From Xanthomonas sp. Leaf131 (GTDB taxonomy: Bacteria > Pseudomonadota > Gammaproteobacteria > Xanthomonadales > Xanthomonadaceae): DNA of 64,000 bases. The stretch is taken from the NCBI RefSeq assembly GCF_001423495.1, contig NZ_LMOG01000006.1:35081-99080 (forward strand), given 5' to 3'. Within the stretch, counting starts at the first letter, position 1. Each line of letters starts with the position of its first letter. The translations under genes were made by a program, and so were the position numbers. Below are positions 42,996-51,510 of the stretch, one piece after another. Below the pieces are notes generated by a model. The model was given only the letters and a program-made list of their open reading frames with translations. It did no database searches and had not been told where the DNA came from.

Positions 42996-43017
42996 AAGGG
43001 CGCCTTTCGGCGCCCTT
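42996..43017. terminator. bidirectional terminator between def and ettA
   Basis: Stem AAGGGCGCC / GGCGCCCTT with a TTTC loop; an A-run (GTAAAAAGG) lies on one side and TTGTC on the other. It serves convergent def (+) and ettA (-). Confidence 0.82.
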
Positions 43018-43024
43018 GTCGTGC

Positions 43025-44686
43025 TTACTTCAGCGCCTTGAAGCGCAGACGCTTGGGACCGGCGTCGTCGCCCATGCGGCGCTTCTTGTCTTCTTCGTAC
43101 TCGCGGTAGTTGCCCTGAAAGAACTCTACGTGCGAGTCGCCTTCGAAGGCGATGATGTGCGTGGCGATGCGATCCAGGAACCAGCGGTCATGCGAAATCA
43201 CGAAGGTATTGCCGGGGAATTCCAGCAACGCATCTTCCAGTGCACGCAGCGTTTCGATGTCCAGGTCGTTGGACGGTTCGTCGAGCAGCAATACGTTGCC
43301 GCCCTGCAATAGCGTCTTGGCCATGTGCAGACGACCGCGCTCACCACCGGACAACGAACCCACCATCTTCTGCTGGTCTTGCCCCTTGAAGTTGAAGCGG
43401 CCGATGTAGGCGCGCGACTGGATCTCCACGCCGTTGATGTTGAGGATGTCCAGGCCGCCTGCGATTTCCTGGAACACGTTGTGGTTGCCTTCCAGCTTGT
43501 CGCGGCTCTGGTCCACGTACGCCAGCTTCACGGTCGGCCCAAGCACGATCTCGCCCGAATCCGGGGTCTCCATACCAGTGATCATCTTGAACAGGGTCGA
43601 CTTACCGGCACCGTTGGGGCCGATGATGCCGACGATCGCGCCACCGGGCACCAGGAAGCTCAGATTGTCGATCAGCAGGCGGTCGCCGAACTTCTTGGTG
43701 ACGTTCTTGAATTCGAGCACCGCATTGCCCAGGCGCTCGCCCGGCGGAATGAAGATCTCGTTGGTCTCGTTGCGGCGCTGGTAATCCACCGACTGCAGCT
43801 CTTCCAGGCGGGCCAGACGCGCTTTGCCCTTGGTGCGGCCACCCTTGGCGTTCTGCCGCGACCATTCCAGTTCCTTCTGGATCGCCTTCTGGCGTGACTT
43901 TTCCTGGTTGTCTTCCTGCTTGAGGCGCTCGTCCTTCTGGGTCAGCCAGTCGGTGTAGTTGCCCTTCCACGGAATGCCGCGGCCGCGGTCCAGTTCCAGG
44001 ATCCACTCGGCGGCGTTGTCCAGGAAGTAGCGATCATGCGTGACCGCCACCACGGTGCCGGTGTAGCGCGCCAGGAATTGCTCCAGCCATTCCACCGACT
44101 CGGCGTCCAGGTGGTTGGTCGGTTCGTCGAGCAGCAGCATGTCCGGCTTCTGCAGCAGCAGGCGGCACAGTGCCACGCGGCGCTTTTCGCCACCGGACAG
44201 CGGGCCGATCACCGCTTCCCACGGCGGCAGACGCAGCGCGTCGGCTGCTACTTCCAGCTGCTGTTCGACCATGTGCGCATCGCCGGCGGCCAGGATGCTT
44301 TCCAGGCGCTGCTGCTCGATCGCCAGCTTGTCGAAGTCGGCGCCTTCTTCGGCATAGGCTTCATAGATCTTGTCCAGCGCGGCCTGCGCCTGCAGCACTT
44401 CGCCAACGCCTTCTTCCACCGCCTGACGCACGGTGTGCTCGGGGTTGAGTTCGGGTTCCTGGGCCAGATAACCGACCTTGATGCCGGCCTGGGGGCGCGC
44501 TTCGCCGCTGAAATCGGTGTCCACGCCGGCCATGATCTTCAGCACGGTCGACTTGCCCGAGCCGTTCAGGCCAAGCAGGCCGATCTTGGCGCCCGGGAAG
44601 AACGACAGCGAGATGTCCTTGATGATCTGGCGCTTCGGCGGCACCGTCTTGCTGACGCCGTTCATGGTGTAAATGTATTGCGACAT
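43025..44686 (-). CDS. ettA: energy-dependent translational throttle protein EttA (ABC-F)
   Basis: 553-aa soluble ABC-F ATPase acting at the ribosomal E site, gating the first elongation step according to the ATP/ADP ratio. Start MSQYIYTMNGVSKTVPPKRQ (44686) is the family N-terminus. Tandem ABC domains carry Walker A GLNGSGKST (about 37-45) and GPNGAGKST (about 352-360), signatures LSGGEKRR and LSGGERGR, and the arm/linker between them. Length equals that of typical EttA (555). Monocistronic. Confidence 0.96.
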   Translation of the reverse strand: MSQYIYTMNGVSKTVPPKRQIIKDISLSFFPGAKIGLLGLNGSGKSTVLKIMAGVDTDFSGEARPQAGIKVGYLAQEPELNPEHTVRQAVEEGVGEVLQAQAALDKIYEAYAEEGADFDKLAIEQQRLESILAAGDAHMVEQQLEVAADALRLPPWEAVIGPLSGGEKRRVALCRLLLQKPDMLLLDEPTNHLDAESVEWLEQFLARYTGTVVAVTHDRYFLDNAAEWILELDRGRGIPWKGNYTDWLTQKDERLKQEDNQEKSRQKAIQKELEWSRQNAKGGRTKGKARLARLEELQSVDYQRRNETNEIFIPPGERLGNAVLEFKNVTKKFGDRLLIDNLSFLVPGGAIVGIIGPNGAGKSTLFKMITGMETPDSGEIVLGPTVKLAYVDQSRDKLEGNHNVFQEIAGGLDILNINGVEIQSRAYIGRFNFKGQDQQKMVGSLSGGERGRLHMAKTLLQGGNVLLLDEPSNDLDIETLRALEDALLEFPGNTFVISHDRWFLDRIATHIIAFEGDSHVEFFQGNYREYEEDKKRRMGDDAGPKRLRFKALK

Positions 44687-44910
44687 GGGGACTCCGTGGA
44701 CGCAGGCAGCCCGCCGGCCGAGGCCGGAGGCAGCGGAAAAGGGATTGCGCCGATTATACGGGCAAGTGCCAGGGCACGCGGGAGCAGGTCTGCAGCTAAA
44801 CGGCAGCTTACTTCTCACCTGAATGGGCGTTTTCGTAACCGATTCCAGCAAGAATGCGTTAAGGCGCCGAGCGCGTTAATGAAATTGCGACATCGCAAAC
44901 AGGAGCTGTC

Positions 44911-45432
44911 ATGAACCGCAAACGCATCGTTACCGTTGTGCTTTCCTCCATCCTGGCGCTTGGCTCCGTGGTACCGGCCGCATTCGCCGGAGACTGGGAC
45001 CGCGACCACGATCGCCGCGGCCATGACCGTGGCCGCGATCATGGCCGCGACTGGCGTAATGATCGTCGCGACGACCATCGCAACGACCGTCGTGAGTGGC
45101 GGGACGACCGCCAGGCCGACCGCCGCGACTGGCGCCAGGACCGCCGCTACTACGGCAATGGCTACCGTGAGGGCTATCGCGACGCGCGTTACCGTGATCG
45201 CCACTACGACCGTGGCGGGTATGCCTACGTACCGGCGCCGGTCTACTACGGCCGTCCAGCCTATGTGCGTGGTCACCGCTATCAGGGTCCGATTTACGTG
45301 GTCAACGATTACGACCGCTACAACCTGCGCTACCCGCCGCGCGGCTATCGCTGGCAGCGCGACAACACCGGCAACTTCCTGCTGGTGGCCATCGCAACCG
45401 GCGTGATCGCTGATCTGGTGCTCAGCAACTAA
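44911..45432 (+). CDS. RcnB-family periplasmic protein
   Basis: 173-aa exported protein. A signal peptide (VLSSILALGSVVPAAFAG) precedes an extremely Arg/Asp/His-rich segment (residues 28-100, many RD and DR pairs) and a Tyr-rich linker. The C-terminal RcnB domain reads YNLRYPPRGYRWQRD followed by a hydrophobic helix (FLLVAIATGVIADLVL). In E. coli RcnB takes part in nickel/cobalt homeostasis; here no rcnA is adjacent, so the role is open. GGAG precedes ATG 44911. Confidence 0.75.
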   Translation: MNRKRIVTVVLSSILALGSVVPAAFAGDWDRDHDRRGHDRGRDHGRDWRNDRRDDHRNDRREWRDDRQADRRDWRQDRRYYGNGYREGYRDARYRDRHYDRGGYAYVPAPVYYGRPAYVRGHRYQGPIYVVNDYDRYNLRYPPRGYRWQRDNTGNFLLVAIATGVIADLVLSN

Positions 45433-45497
45433 GCCTTGGCGATCGGCGTGTTGGCGATCGGCTTGGTCCGGCCCGGCAAGCGGGCGGACCATCACAC

Positions 45498-45529
45498 AAA
45501 GGCGCACTCCGGTGCGCCTTTGTCTTTTG
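45498..45529 (+). terminator. rho-independent terminator of the RcnB-like gene
   Basis: Perfect 10-bp stem AAAGGCGCAC / GTGCGCCTTT, TCCG loop, then TGTCTTTT. Confidence 0.85.
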
Positions 45530-45641
45530 AAGGCGCGGGCGCCATGGTGCGTGGGGCGTGCCAGCATCGCAATTGGTCACCTGTCCACGCGGGGGCTTAC
45601 AATCGGCGCCCCTACTGGCCACAGCTGCCCCGGAGCTCTGC

Positions 45642-46895
45642 ATGTTCTCGCGCGACGTCCGACTGGAAACCTACGACCCCGAACTGGCCAAGGCCATCGC
45701 CGATGAAGCCGGCCGCCAGGAGGATCACGTCGAGCTGATCGCCAGCGAAAACTACTGCAGCCCGCTGGTGATGGAAGCCCAGGGCAGCCAGCTGACCAAC
45801 AAATACGCCGAAGGCTATCCGGGCAAACGCTACTACGGTGGCTGCGAGTTCGTCGACATCGCCGAGCAGCTGGCGATCGAGCGCATCAAGCAGGTGTTCG
45901 GAGCAGACTATGCGAACGTGCAGCCGCACAGCGGTTCGCAGGCCAACCAGGCGGTGTATCTGGCGCTGCTGCAGCCCGGCGACACCATCCTGGGCATGAG
46001 CCTGGCGCATGGCGGCCACCTGACCCACGGGGCAAAGGTCAACGTCTCCGGCAAGCTGTTCAACGCCGTGCAGTACGGCGTCAATGAGCAGGGCCTGATC
46101 GATTACGACGAGGTCCAGCGCCTGGCCAGCGAACACAAGCCGAAGATGGTGGTGGCGGGTTTCTCGGCGTATTCGCAGAAAATCGACTGGGCGCGTTTCC
46201 GCGCCATCGCCGACAGCGTCGGTGCGTATCTGTTCGTGGACATGGCGCACGTGGCCGGCCTGGTCGCCGCAGGCGTGTATCCGAGCCCGATGGAGCATGC
46301 GCACGTGGTCACCTCGACCACCCACAAGACCCTGCGCGGCCCGCGCGGCGGCATCATCGTGGCCAAGGGCGCCAGCGAAGAGCTGCAGAAAAAACTGCAG
46401 TCGATCGTGTTCCCGGGCATCCAGGGCGGCCCGCTGATGCATGTCATCGCAGCCAAGGCGGTTGCGTTCAAGGAAGCGCTGGAGCCGGCGTTCAAGACCT
46501 ACCAGCAGCAAGTGGTGAAGAACGCCCAGGCCATGGCCAACACGCTGATCGCGCGCGGCTACAAGATCGTCTCCGGCGGCACCGAAAATCATCTGATGCT
46601 GGTGGACATGATCGGCCGCGACGTCTCCGGCAAGGACGCAGAAGCCGCGCTCGGCAAGGCGCATATCACCGTCAACAAGAACGCCGTGCCCAACGACCCG
46701 CGCTCGCCGTTCGTCACCTCCGGTCTGCGTCTGGGCACCCCGGCGATCACCACCCGCGGCTATCTGGAGCAGGACAGTATCGACCTGGCCAACTGGATCG
46801 CCGACGTGCTCGACGCCCCGGCCGACGAAGCAGTGCTGGCGAAGGTCCGCGATGCGGTGACCGCGCAGTGCAAGCGTTATCCGGTGTATGGCTGA
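45642..46895 (+). CDS. glyA: serine hydroxymethyltransferase
   Basis: 417-aa PLP enzyme converting serine and tetrahydrofolate to glycine and methylene-THF. Visible are the N-terminal [19 protein letters not shown], the LIASENY motif, the PLP-lysine segment [16 protein letters not shown] (Lys about 229) and the C-terminal [19 protein letters not shown] lies 6 nt before ATG 45642. It is directly upstream of nrdR-ribD, a common proteobacterial order. Confidence 0.97.
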   Translation: MFSRDVRLETYDPELAKAIADEAGRQEDHVELIASENYCSPLVMEAQGSQLTNKYAEGYPGKRYYGGCEFVDIAEQLAIERIKQVFGADYANVQPHSGSQANQAVYLALLQPGDTILGMSLAHGGHLTHGAKVNVSGKLFNAVQYGVNEQGLIDYDEVQRLASEHKPKMVVAGFSAYSQKIDWARFRAIADSVGAYLFVDMAHVAGLVAAGVYPSPMEHAHVVTSTTHKTLRGPRGGIIVAKGASEELQKKLQSIVFPGIQGGPLMHVIAAKAVAFKEALEPAFKTYQQQVVKNAQAMANTLIARGYKIVSGGTENHLMLVDMIGRDVSGKDAEAALGKAHITVNKNAVPNDPRSPFVTSGLRLGTPAITTRGYLEQDSIDLANWIADVLDAPADEAVLAKVRDAVTAQCKRYPVYG

Positions 46896-46898
46896 GAC

Positions 46899-46988
46899 GG
46901 GAATGGGGACTAGGGAGACGAGAATGGTAAAAGCAACGCTGCGATAGCCCTGCTGTTCCGACTCCCTATTCCCCTCTCCCTATTCCCG
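46899..46988 (+). repeat. G-arm/C-arm ATTCCC repeat before nrdR
   Basis: G-rich arm CGGGAATGGGGACTAGGG (46899-46916 and on), a spacer of about 35 nt, and C-rich arm CTCCCTATTCCCCTCTCCC... ending 8 nt before the nrdR start. The arms can pair into a long hairpin across the glyA-nrdR gap. Same family as at 4353, 53853, 55102 and 62273. Confidence 0.8.
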
Positions 46989-46996
46989 GACGTCTG

Positions 46997-47521
46997 ATGC
47001 ATTGCCCCTTTTGCCAGCACAACGATACCCGCGTGATCGATTCGCGGGTGTCCGAAGACGGCACGACGATTCGTCGACGCCGTGAGTGCGAGGCGTGTGG
47101 CGAGCGTTTCAGTACGCTGGAAACGATCGAACTCAAGCTGCCCACCGTGGTCAAGAGCGACGGTGGGCGCGAGGCGTTCGATGCGCGCAAGTTGCGCACC
47201 AGTTTCGACCGCGCGCTGCAAAAGCGCCCGGTGTCCGAAGAACAGATCGAGGCGGCCGTGCGTGCGGTGGTGCATCAGCTGCGCATGTCCGGCGAGCGCG
47301 AAGTGGGCTCGCTGCGGGTGGGCGAATACGTGATGGTCGAGCTACGCAAGCTCGATCACGTGGGCTATGTGCGCTTTGCCTCGGTGTATCGCAGTTTTCA
47401 GGACGTTGCCGATTTCCGCGAGGAAATCGAAAAACTCGAACGCGAGCTTCCGGTCGGCATCGAGCAATTGCCGCTGCTGGAAGCGGCCTTGCAACGTGCC
47501 GGCAAGCCCGGCAAACGTTGA
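46997..47521 (+). CDS. nrdR: transcriptional repressor NrdR
   Basis: 174-aa nucleotide-sensing repressor of ribonucleotide reductase genes. The N-terminal zinc ribbon [17 protein letters not shown] and [12 protein letters not shown] supply four Cys. An ATP-cone domain follows (about 49-139; [16 protein letters not shown]). No Shine-Dalgarno is visible since the C-rich repeat ends just before ATG 46997. It heads a coupled set with the acetyltransferase and ribD. Confidence 0.96.
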   Translation: MHCPFCQHNDTRVIDSRVSEDGTTIRRRRECEACGERFSTLETIELKLPTVVKSDGGREAFDARKLRTSFDRALQKRPVSEEQIEAAVRAVVHQLRMSGEREVGSLRVGEYVMVELRKLDHVGYVRFASVYRSFQDVADFREEIEKLERELPVGIEQLPLLEAALQRAGKPGKR

Positions 47522-47526
47522 ACGCG

Positions 47527-48003
47527 ATGCGCATCGCCTGCGTGGCCGACACGCCGAAGCATCTGCCGGACATCGCGCAGGCGCACCTTCAGGCATTCGG
47601 CAGTCTGTTGCCAGATTGGAACTTCGATGAGGCATTGCGCGAGTTGCGCAGCCACACCCGCGACGGCGTGATCCCGACGACGTGGGTGGCGCTGGATCAG
47701 GCGCAATGGCTCGGTTCGGTGAGCTTGCTTGACAACGACGACGCGCGTATCCGGCAATGGTCGCCCTGGCTGGCGTCGTTGTACGTGCAGCCGCAGGCGC
47801 GCGGGCAGGGCATCGGCGAAGCGCTGGTTGCGCATTGCGTGCAAGCCGCTGCGCAACTGGGCGTGAGTGCGTTATATCTGTATTGCCAACCGGTGCTGGT
47901 GCCGTTTTATCAGCGGCTGGGCTGGCGTACCCATGCCGAGCTGTTGCTGGGGCCGATGTCGATCGTGGTGATGTGCATTGAACCGAGCGTAGCAACGCAA
48001 TGA
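47527..48003 (+). CDS. GNAT-family N-acetyltransferase
   Basis: 158-aa acetyl-CoA-dependent acetyltransferase. The acetyl-CoA site LYVQPQARGQGIGEALV (motif A, about 88-104) and the motif B region YQRLGWRTHAE are clear. It starts 5 nt after nrdR stops and overlaps ribD by ATGA, so it is co-translated in the nrdR-ribD unit. The substrate is unknown; an unusual passenger in this otherwise standard cluster. Confidence 0.87.
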   Translation: MRIACVADTPKHLPDIAQAHLQAFGSLLPDWNFDEALRELRSHTRDGVIPTTWVALDQAQWLGSVSLLDNDDARIRQWSPWLASLYVQPQARGQGIGEALVAHCVQAAAQLGVSALYLYCQPVLVPFYQRLGWRTHAELLLGPMSIVVMCIEPSVATQ

Positions 48004-49109
48004 ATGACGCTGCAGTAACCGCGACCGCCGACGACCATCGCTGGATGGCGCAGGCGCTGCGTCTGGCCGAACGCGGCGCTTATACGACGCGTCCCAACCC
48101 GATGGTCGGCTGCATGATCGTGCGCGATGGCATGTGCGTGGGCGAAGGCTTCCATCAGCGTGCCGGCGGCCCGCATGCGGAAGTGTTCGCGCTGCGCGCA
48201 GCCGGTGAGGCGGCGCGCGGTGCCACCGCCTATGTGACCCTAGAGCCGTGCGCGCATTACGGGCGCACGCCGCCGTGCGCCTTGGCCCTGATCGAGGCGG
48301 GGGTGACGCGCGTAGTTGCCGCGATGGCCGACCCGTTTCCGCAGGTCAACGGCGGCGGGTTTGCGTTGCTGCGTGAGGCCGGGATCGAGGTGTTGAGCGG
48401 CGTCATGCAAGCACAGGCACGCGTGCTCAATCAGGGATTTCTGTCGCGAGTGGAGCGTGGCCGGCCGTGGCTGCGGGTCAAACTCGGCGCCAGTCTGGAT
48501 GGGCGAACCGCGCTGGCCAGTGGCGAGTCCAAATGGATTACCGGCGCGGACGCGCGTGCGGACGTGCAGCGCTGGCGTGCGCGTGCGGGCGCGATCCTCA
48601 CCGGTTCCGGCACGGTACTGGCCGACGATCCGGCGATGACGGTGCGCTTGGGCGATGAGACGCCCTTCGTGCCGCCGCTACGCGTGGTGCTCGATGCCGG
48701 ATTGCGGACGATTGCATGCAAGAACATTCGTCAAGGCGATGCGCCGACGGTGTATGTGCATGGCGACGATGTGCTGCCGCCGCCACGCCACGATGCGCAG
48801 TTCGTTGCGATGCCGTTGCATGCTGGTCGCTTCGATCTAACTGCCATATTGGCGTTGCTCGCCGAGCGCGGCATCAACGAAGTACATGTGGAAGCCGGCG
48901 CGACACTGAGCGGTGCATTGCTGCACGCCGGTTTGGTCGACGAACTGCTGGTCTACCTGGCGCCGGTGTTACTCGGCGACACCGCCAGGCCGTTACTCGC
49001 CGGACTTGGCATCGAGACGATGGCGCAGCGGTCTGCGCTGCAATTGCTCGACGTGCGTCAGTTGGGTCAGGATTTACGATTGCGTTACGCGCCACTTACT
49101 GCCGAGTGA
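48000..49109 (+). CDS. ribD: bifunctional riboflavin deaminase/reductase RibD
   Basis: 369-aa enzyme for the second and third steps from GTP to lumazine: deamination then side-chain reduction. The deaminase zinc motif has PHAEVFALR (about 60) and LEPCAHYGRTPPCA (about 82). The reductase domain begins near residue 155 (VKLGASLDGRTALASGESKW) and continues with EAGATLSGALL. It overlaps the acetyltransferase by 4 nt. The remaining rib genes are about 1.8 kb further on, behind a repeat and an oppositely oriented gene. Confidence 0.96.
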   Translation: MNDAAVTATADDHRWMAQALRLAERGAYTTRPNPMVGCMIVRDGMCVGEGFHQRAGGPHAEVFALRAAGEAARGATAYVTLEPCAHYGRTPPCALALIEAGVTRVVAAMADPFPQVNGGGFALLREAGIEVLSGVMQAQARVLNQGFLSRVERGRPWLRVKLGASLDGRTALASGESKWITGADARADVQRWRARAGAILTGSGTVLADDPAMTVRLGDETPFVPPLRVVLDAGLRTIACKNIRQGDAPTVYVHGDDVLPPPRHDAQFVAMPLHAGRFDLTAILALLAERGINEVHVEAGATLSGALLHAGLVDELLVYLAPVLLGDTARPLLAGLGIETMAQRSALQLLDVRQLGQDLRLRYAPLTAE

Positions 49110-49309
49110 GTGCTGTACAGCGCGCTCGGTGTCGCGCGGCGATCACCTTGCACGTGTGGCTTGATATGGCTTTGGCTTGCGGGCGCAAGGTGTCGTGCAG
49201 GAGATAGATGCTCTGGGTTATCGCAATGACTTCGGTTTGCCAGTGAAGTTTCTCGTCTCGTAAAAACGTTGCGCGGATCAGTTGTAGAGCGTTGATCTGC
49301 GACCTCGCT

Positions 49310-49421
49310 GCAGGGCCCTTGCCCGCCCATCGTCGCGGGACACGCCGCAAGTACGTCCTTGTAGGCTCTTACGCGGCATCCATGCCGCGTAAGGTCCCGC
49401 GACGATGGGCGGGCAAGGACC
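49310..49421. repeat. dispersed palindromic repeat, copy 2
   Basis: Most complete copy, about 112 bp. Outer arms GGGCCCTTGCCCGCCCATCG / CGATGGGCGGGCAAGGACC enclose CGCGGGACACGCCGCAAGTA and a nested hairpin CTTACGCGGCAT / ATGCCGCGTAAG. It lies in the 586-nt gap after ribD. Near 49481-49500 a short GGCGAGGGCACC...CTCGA segment also recurs after copy 4. No gene is seen in the gap. Confidence 0.88.
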
Positions 49422-49650
49422 AGTGGAGATGGTTGGTGTGCATGGTTTCCGACAAGGCAACCAGCAAATTTTCTGGGCGGCGAGGGCACCTCGCGCTCGA
49501 TTGACTAGGCTTTCGACCTGCTCGTTCGAGGCCATCGGCACAGCATGCAAGAGGTTTTGTACCCGCTTTTCAGCATCAATGCGACGGTTGATTGCACACG
49601 CCTCGCGATTGATTTTTCTGTATCCGCAATGCGCTTAATCGCAGGCAAAA

Positions 49651-49674
49651 AAAGGCCCCGCATGCGGGGCCTTT
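49651..49674 (-). terminator. rho-independent terminator of the Ax21-like gene
   Basis: Perfect 24-bp palindrome AAAGGCCCCGCATGCGGGGCCTTT; on the minus strand it runs into TTTTTTTGCC. It could also end ribD transcription. Confidence 0.9.
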
Positions 49675-49695
49675 AGTGCATCTGCTACGCGTCGA

Positions 49696-50319
49696 TCAGA
49701 AGCTTGCGCGCACGCCGACCTTGTACTGGTTGGCGTTGTCGATGAATTCGACCTCGCCGACCAAGCCCCAGGTGGGAGTGAAGTTGACCTGGCCACCTAG
49801 GGTGCCGACGAACTCGCCTTCGTCCACGTCGCTGCCGTCGATGTAGCCGGCCTTGATCCAAGCTTCGGTACGCGGCGAGGGCTTGCCACGCAGGCCCAGG
49901 TTGGCAAAGCCCAGGGTGGTCGAATCCGATGCGTTACCCAGTCTGCGGCCGTTGACGCGCGATTCAACTTCGCCTTTGTTGCGCAGGGCGGCGACGTCGG
50001 CGGTGAAATCCACGCGCTCGGTTATTTCCTGGCGGTAACCGATACCAACGTGGGCCTGCTGCACAGTGATTTCTGCAGTGATGCCAGGAAACGGGCTGTA
50101 ATTTTCGGTCGCGCGCTGGTAACCAGCAAAGACGTACACCGGCTCGGCAATCTGCCAAGAGCCTCGGAGGTAGCCGCCGTCAAGATCGTCGGCGTCGCCG
50201 TTTACACCGATTTCGGTACGGTTCCAGCCGCCTTCGACGTAGCTGTAGCTCAGGCCTTCAGCAGACGCGGCGAACGGTGCGGCGGCCAGCAGGGCGGCCA
50301 GAATCAGGGTGTTACGCAT
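49696..50319 (-). CDS. Ax21-family outer-membrane protein
   Basis: 207-aa small beta-barrel protein. Start MRNTLILAALLAAAPFAASA (50319) gives a perfect Sec signal, with GGAG upstream. The mature N-terminus EGLSYSYVEGGWNRTE and the spacing of Gly/Tyr-rich strands match the Ax21 family of xanthomonads, ending VGVRASF. Ax21 itself was once proposed as an immune elicitor and signal, claims later withdrawn; current evidence treats the family as outer-membrane proteins carried on vesicles. It is monocistronic and lies opposite to, and between, ribD and the FMN-controlled rib operon. Confidence 0.8.
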   Translation of the reverse strand: MRNTLILAALLAAAPFAASAEGLSYSYVEGGWNRTEIGVNGDADDLDGGYLRGSWQIAEPVYVFAGYQRATENYSPFPGITAEITVQQAHVGIGYRQEITERVDFTADVAALRNKGEVESRVNGRRLGNASDSTTLGFANLGLRGKPSPRTEAWIKAGYIDGSDVDEGEFVGTLGGQVNFTPTWGLVGEVEFIDNANQYKVGVRASF

Positions 50320-50541
50320 TGGATGGTGCTCTCCAGTGATGTCCGTGTCTCCGCTCCCGTGGCGGGGCGGAACGTGCGACGACTCCCGTCGCGGCGCGCA
50401 ATTTAACAGAACCTTCACAATGCTGGCTATGGGGAATTTCCTGACATGACGCAGTGTCCTACCCGCCTCAGCAAACGCTCAGCAATCGCGCCAATGTGCC
50501 CTGTTAGACTGCGCGGGCCGGTTCGCCGGCACTCACGAACG

Positions 50542-50711
50542 TCTTCAGGGCGGGGTGCGATTCCCCACCGGCGGTAGGCACGCGCAAGCGTGCGAGCCCG
50601 CGAGCGCTTGCGTCTCAGAGTGAAGCGAATCCACGCGAAACTCTTGCTGCGCAAGGTCAGCAGATCCGGTGCGATGCCGGGGCCGACGGTATAGTCCGGA
50701 TGAAAGAAGAC
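50542..50711 (+). promoter_or_regulatory. FMN riboswitch (RFN element)
   Basis: The conserved core is present in order: CTTCAGGGCGGGGTGCGATT, CCCCACCGGCGGTA, GAGCCCGCGAGCGC, GTCAGCAGATCCGGTG and CGACGGTATAGTCCGGATG. A variable stem of complementary CGCGCAAGCG-type sequence lies between. FMN binding would repress the downstream ribE-ribBA-ribH(-nusB) operon. A hairpin with a T5 run (CGCC...GGCGTTTTT, 50742-50766) downstream could be part of a termination platform; start-codon sequestration is another possibility. Confidence 0.95.
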
Positions 50712-50791
50712 GGCCAACGCGCAGCCTTGCGGCTGTGCGCGCGCCTGTTTGCCTTGTGGCGTTTTTCGCTCAACTTCTGCGAGAAACGACT

Positions 50792-50908
50792 ATGTCCATG
50801 TTTGACCTATCGCGCTGCGTTGCGATGTTCCGCTCCACTCCGTCGGCTCCAACGTCGCTGCGCCTTTCGACGCGGCAACCGTTGTCGCTGAAAGCAGGGG
50901 GGCGCTGA
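50792..50908 (+). CDS. possible 38-aa leader peptide between the FMN riboswitch and ribE
   Basis: ATG 50792, with GAGAAA upstream, opens a short frame MSMFDLSRCVAMFRSTPSAP... that ends at TGA 50906-50908, overlapping the ribE ATG at 50908 (TGATG). The overlap would couple ribE translation to it. The peptide is Ser/Arg-rich and unlike any family I know. It may simply be chance open frame in GC-rich DNA. Confidence 0.3.
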   Translation: MSMFDLSRCVAMFRSTPSAPTSLRLSTRQPLSLKAGGR

Positions 50909-51510
50909 TGTTCACCGGAATCATCGAAGGCGTCGGCCATCTGGCAGCGCGCCAGCCGCAAGGCGGCGACGTGCGTTTTACCTTCGCCACCGGCAGCCTG
51001 CCGTTCGAGGCGGTGCAATTGGGCGAAAGCATCGCGGTCAATGGCGTGTGCCTGACCGTGATCGCGTTCGATGCCGGCAGCTTCCAGGCCGATGCCTCGA
51101 CCGAAACCTTGTCGCTGACCACGCTGGGCGCCTTGCCGGAAGGCGCGTTGCTCAACCTGGAACGCGCGATGCGCCCAACTGATCGTCTCGGCGGGCATCT
51201 GGTCAGCGGGCATGTCGATGGCCTGGGCCAGGTGCAGTCGGTGCATGGCGATGCGCGTGCGCAGCGCTGGCGGTTTGCCGCGCCGACAACGGTGTTGCGC
51301 TATGTCGCCAAGAAGGGCTCGATCTGCGTGGACGGGGTCAGCCTCACCGTCAATGAAGTGGACGACGACGGCTTCGAGGTCGCGTTGATTCCGCATACGG
51401 TGGCCAACACCGCGTTTGCGCAGACGGCGGTTGGCGCGGCGGTGAACCTGGAGATCGATCTGGTGGCGCGCTATGTCGAACGCCTGCTCGGCACGCGGGG
51501 TGCGGCATGA
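50908..51510 (+). CDS. ribE: riboflavin synthase, alpha chain
   Basis: 200-aa enzyme dismutating two lumazines to riboflavin. Two lumazine-binding repeats: MFTGIIEGVGHL (residue 1) with VNGVCLTV (about 46), and GGHLVSGHVDG (about 95) with VDGVSLTVNEV (about 145). First main gene behind the FMN riboswitch; it overlaps ribBA by ATGA. Confidence 0.96.
   Translation: MFTGIIEGVGHLAARQPQGGDVRFTFATGSLPFEAVQLGESIAVNGVCLTVIAFDAGSFQADASTETLSLTTLGALPEGALLNLERAMRPTDRLGGHLVSGHVDGLGQVQSVHGDARAQRWRFAAPTTVLRYVAKKGSICVDGVSLTVNEVDDDGFEVALIPHTVANTAFAQTAVGAAVNLEIDLVARYVERLLGTRGAA

Noticed and set aside
44911-45432. Repeat array in the Arg/Asp-rich region of the RcnB-like gene
   Set aside because: The RD-rich pattern is amino-acid bias in a coding sequence; no DNA-level unit repeats exactly.
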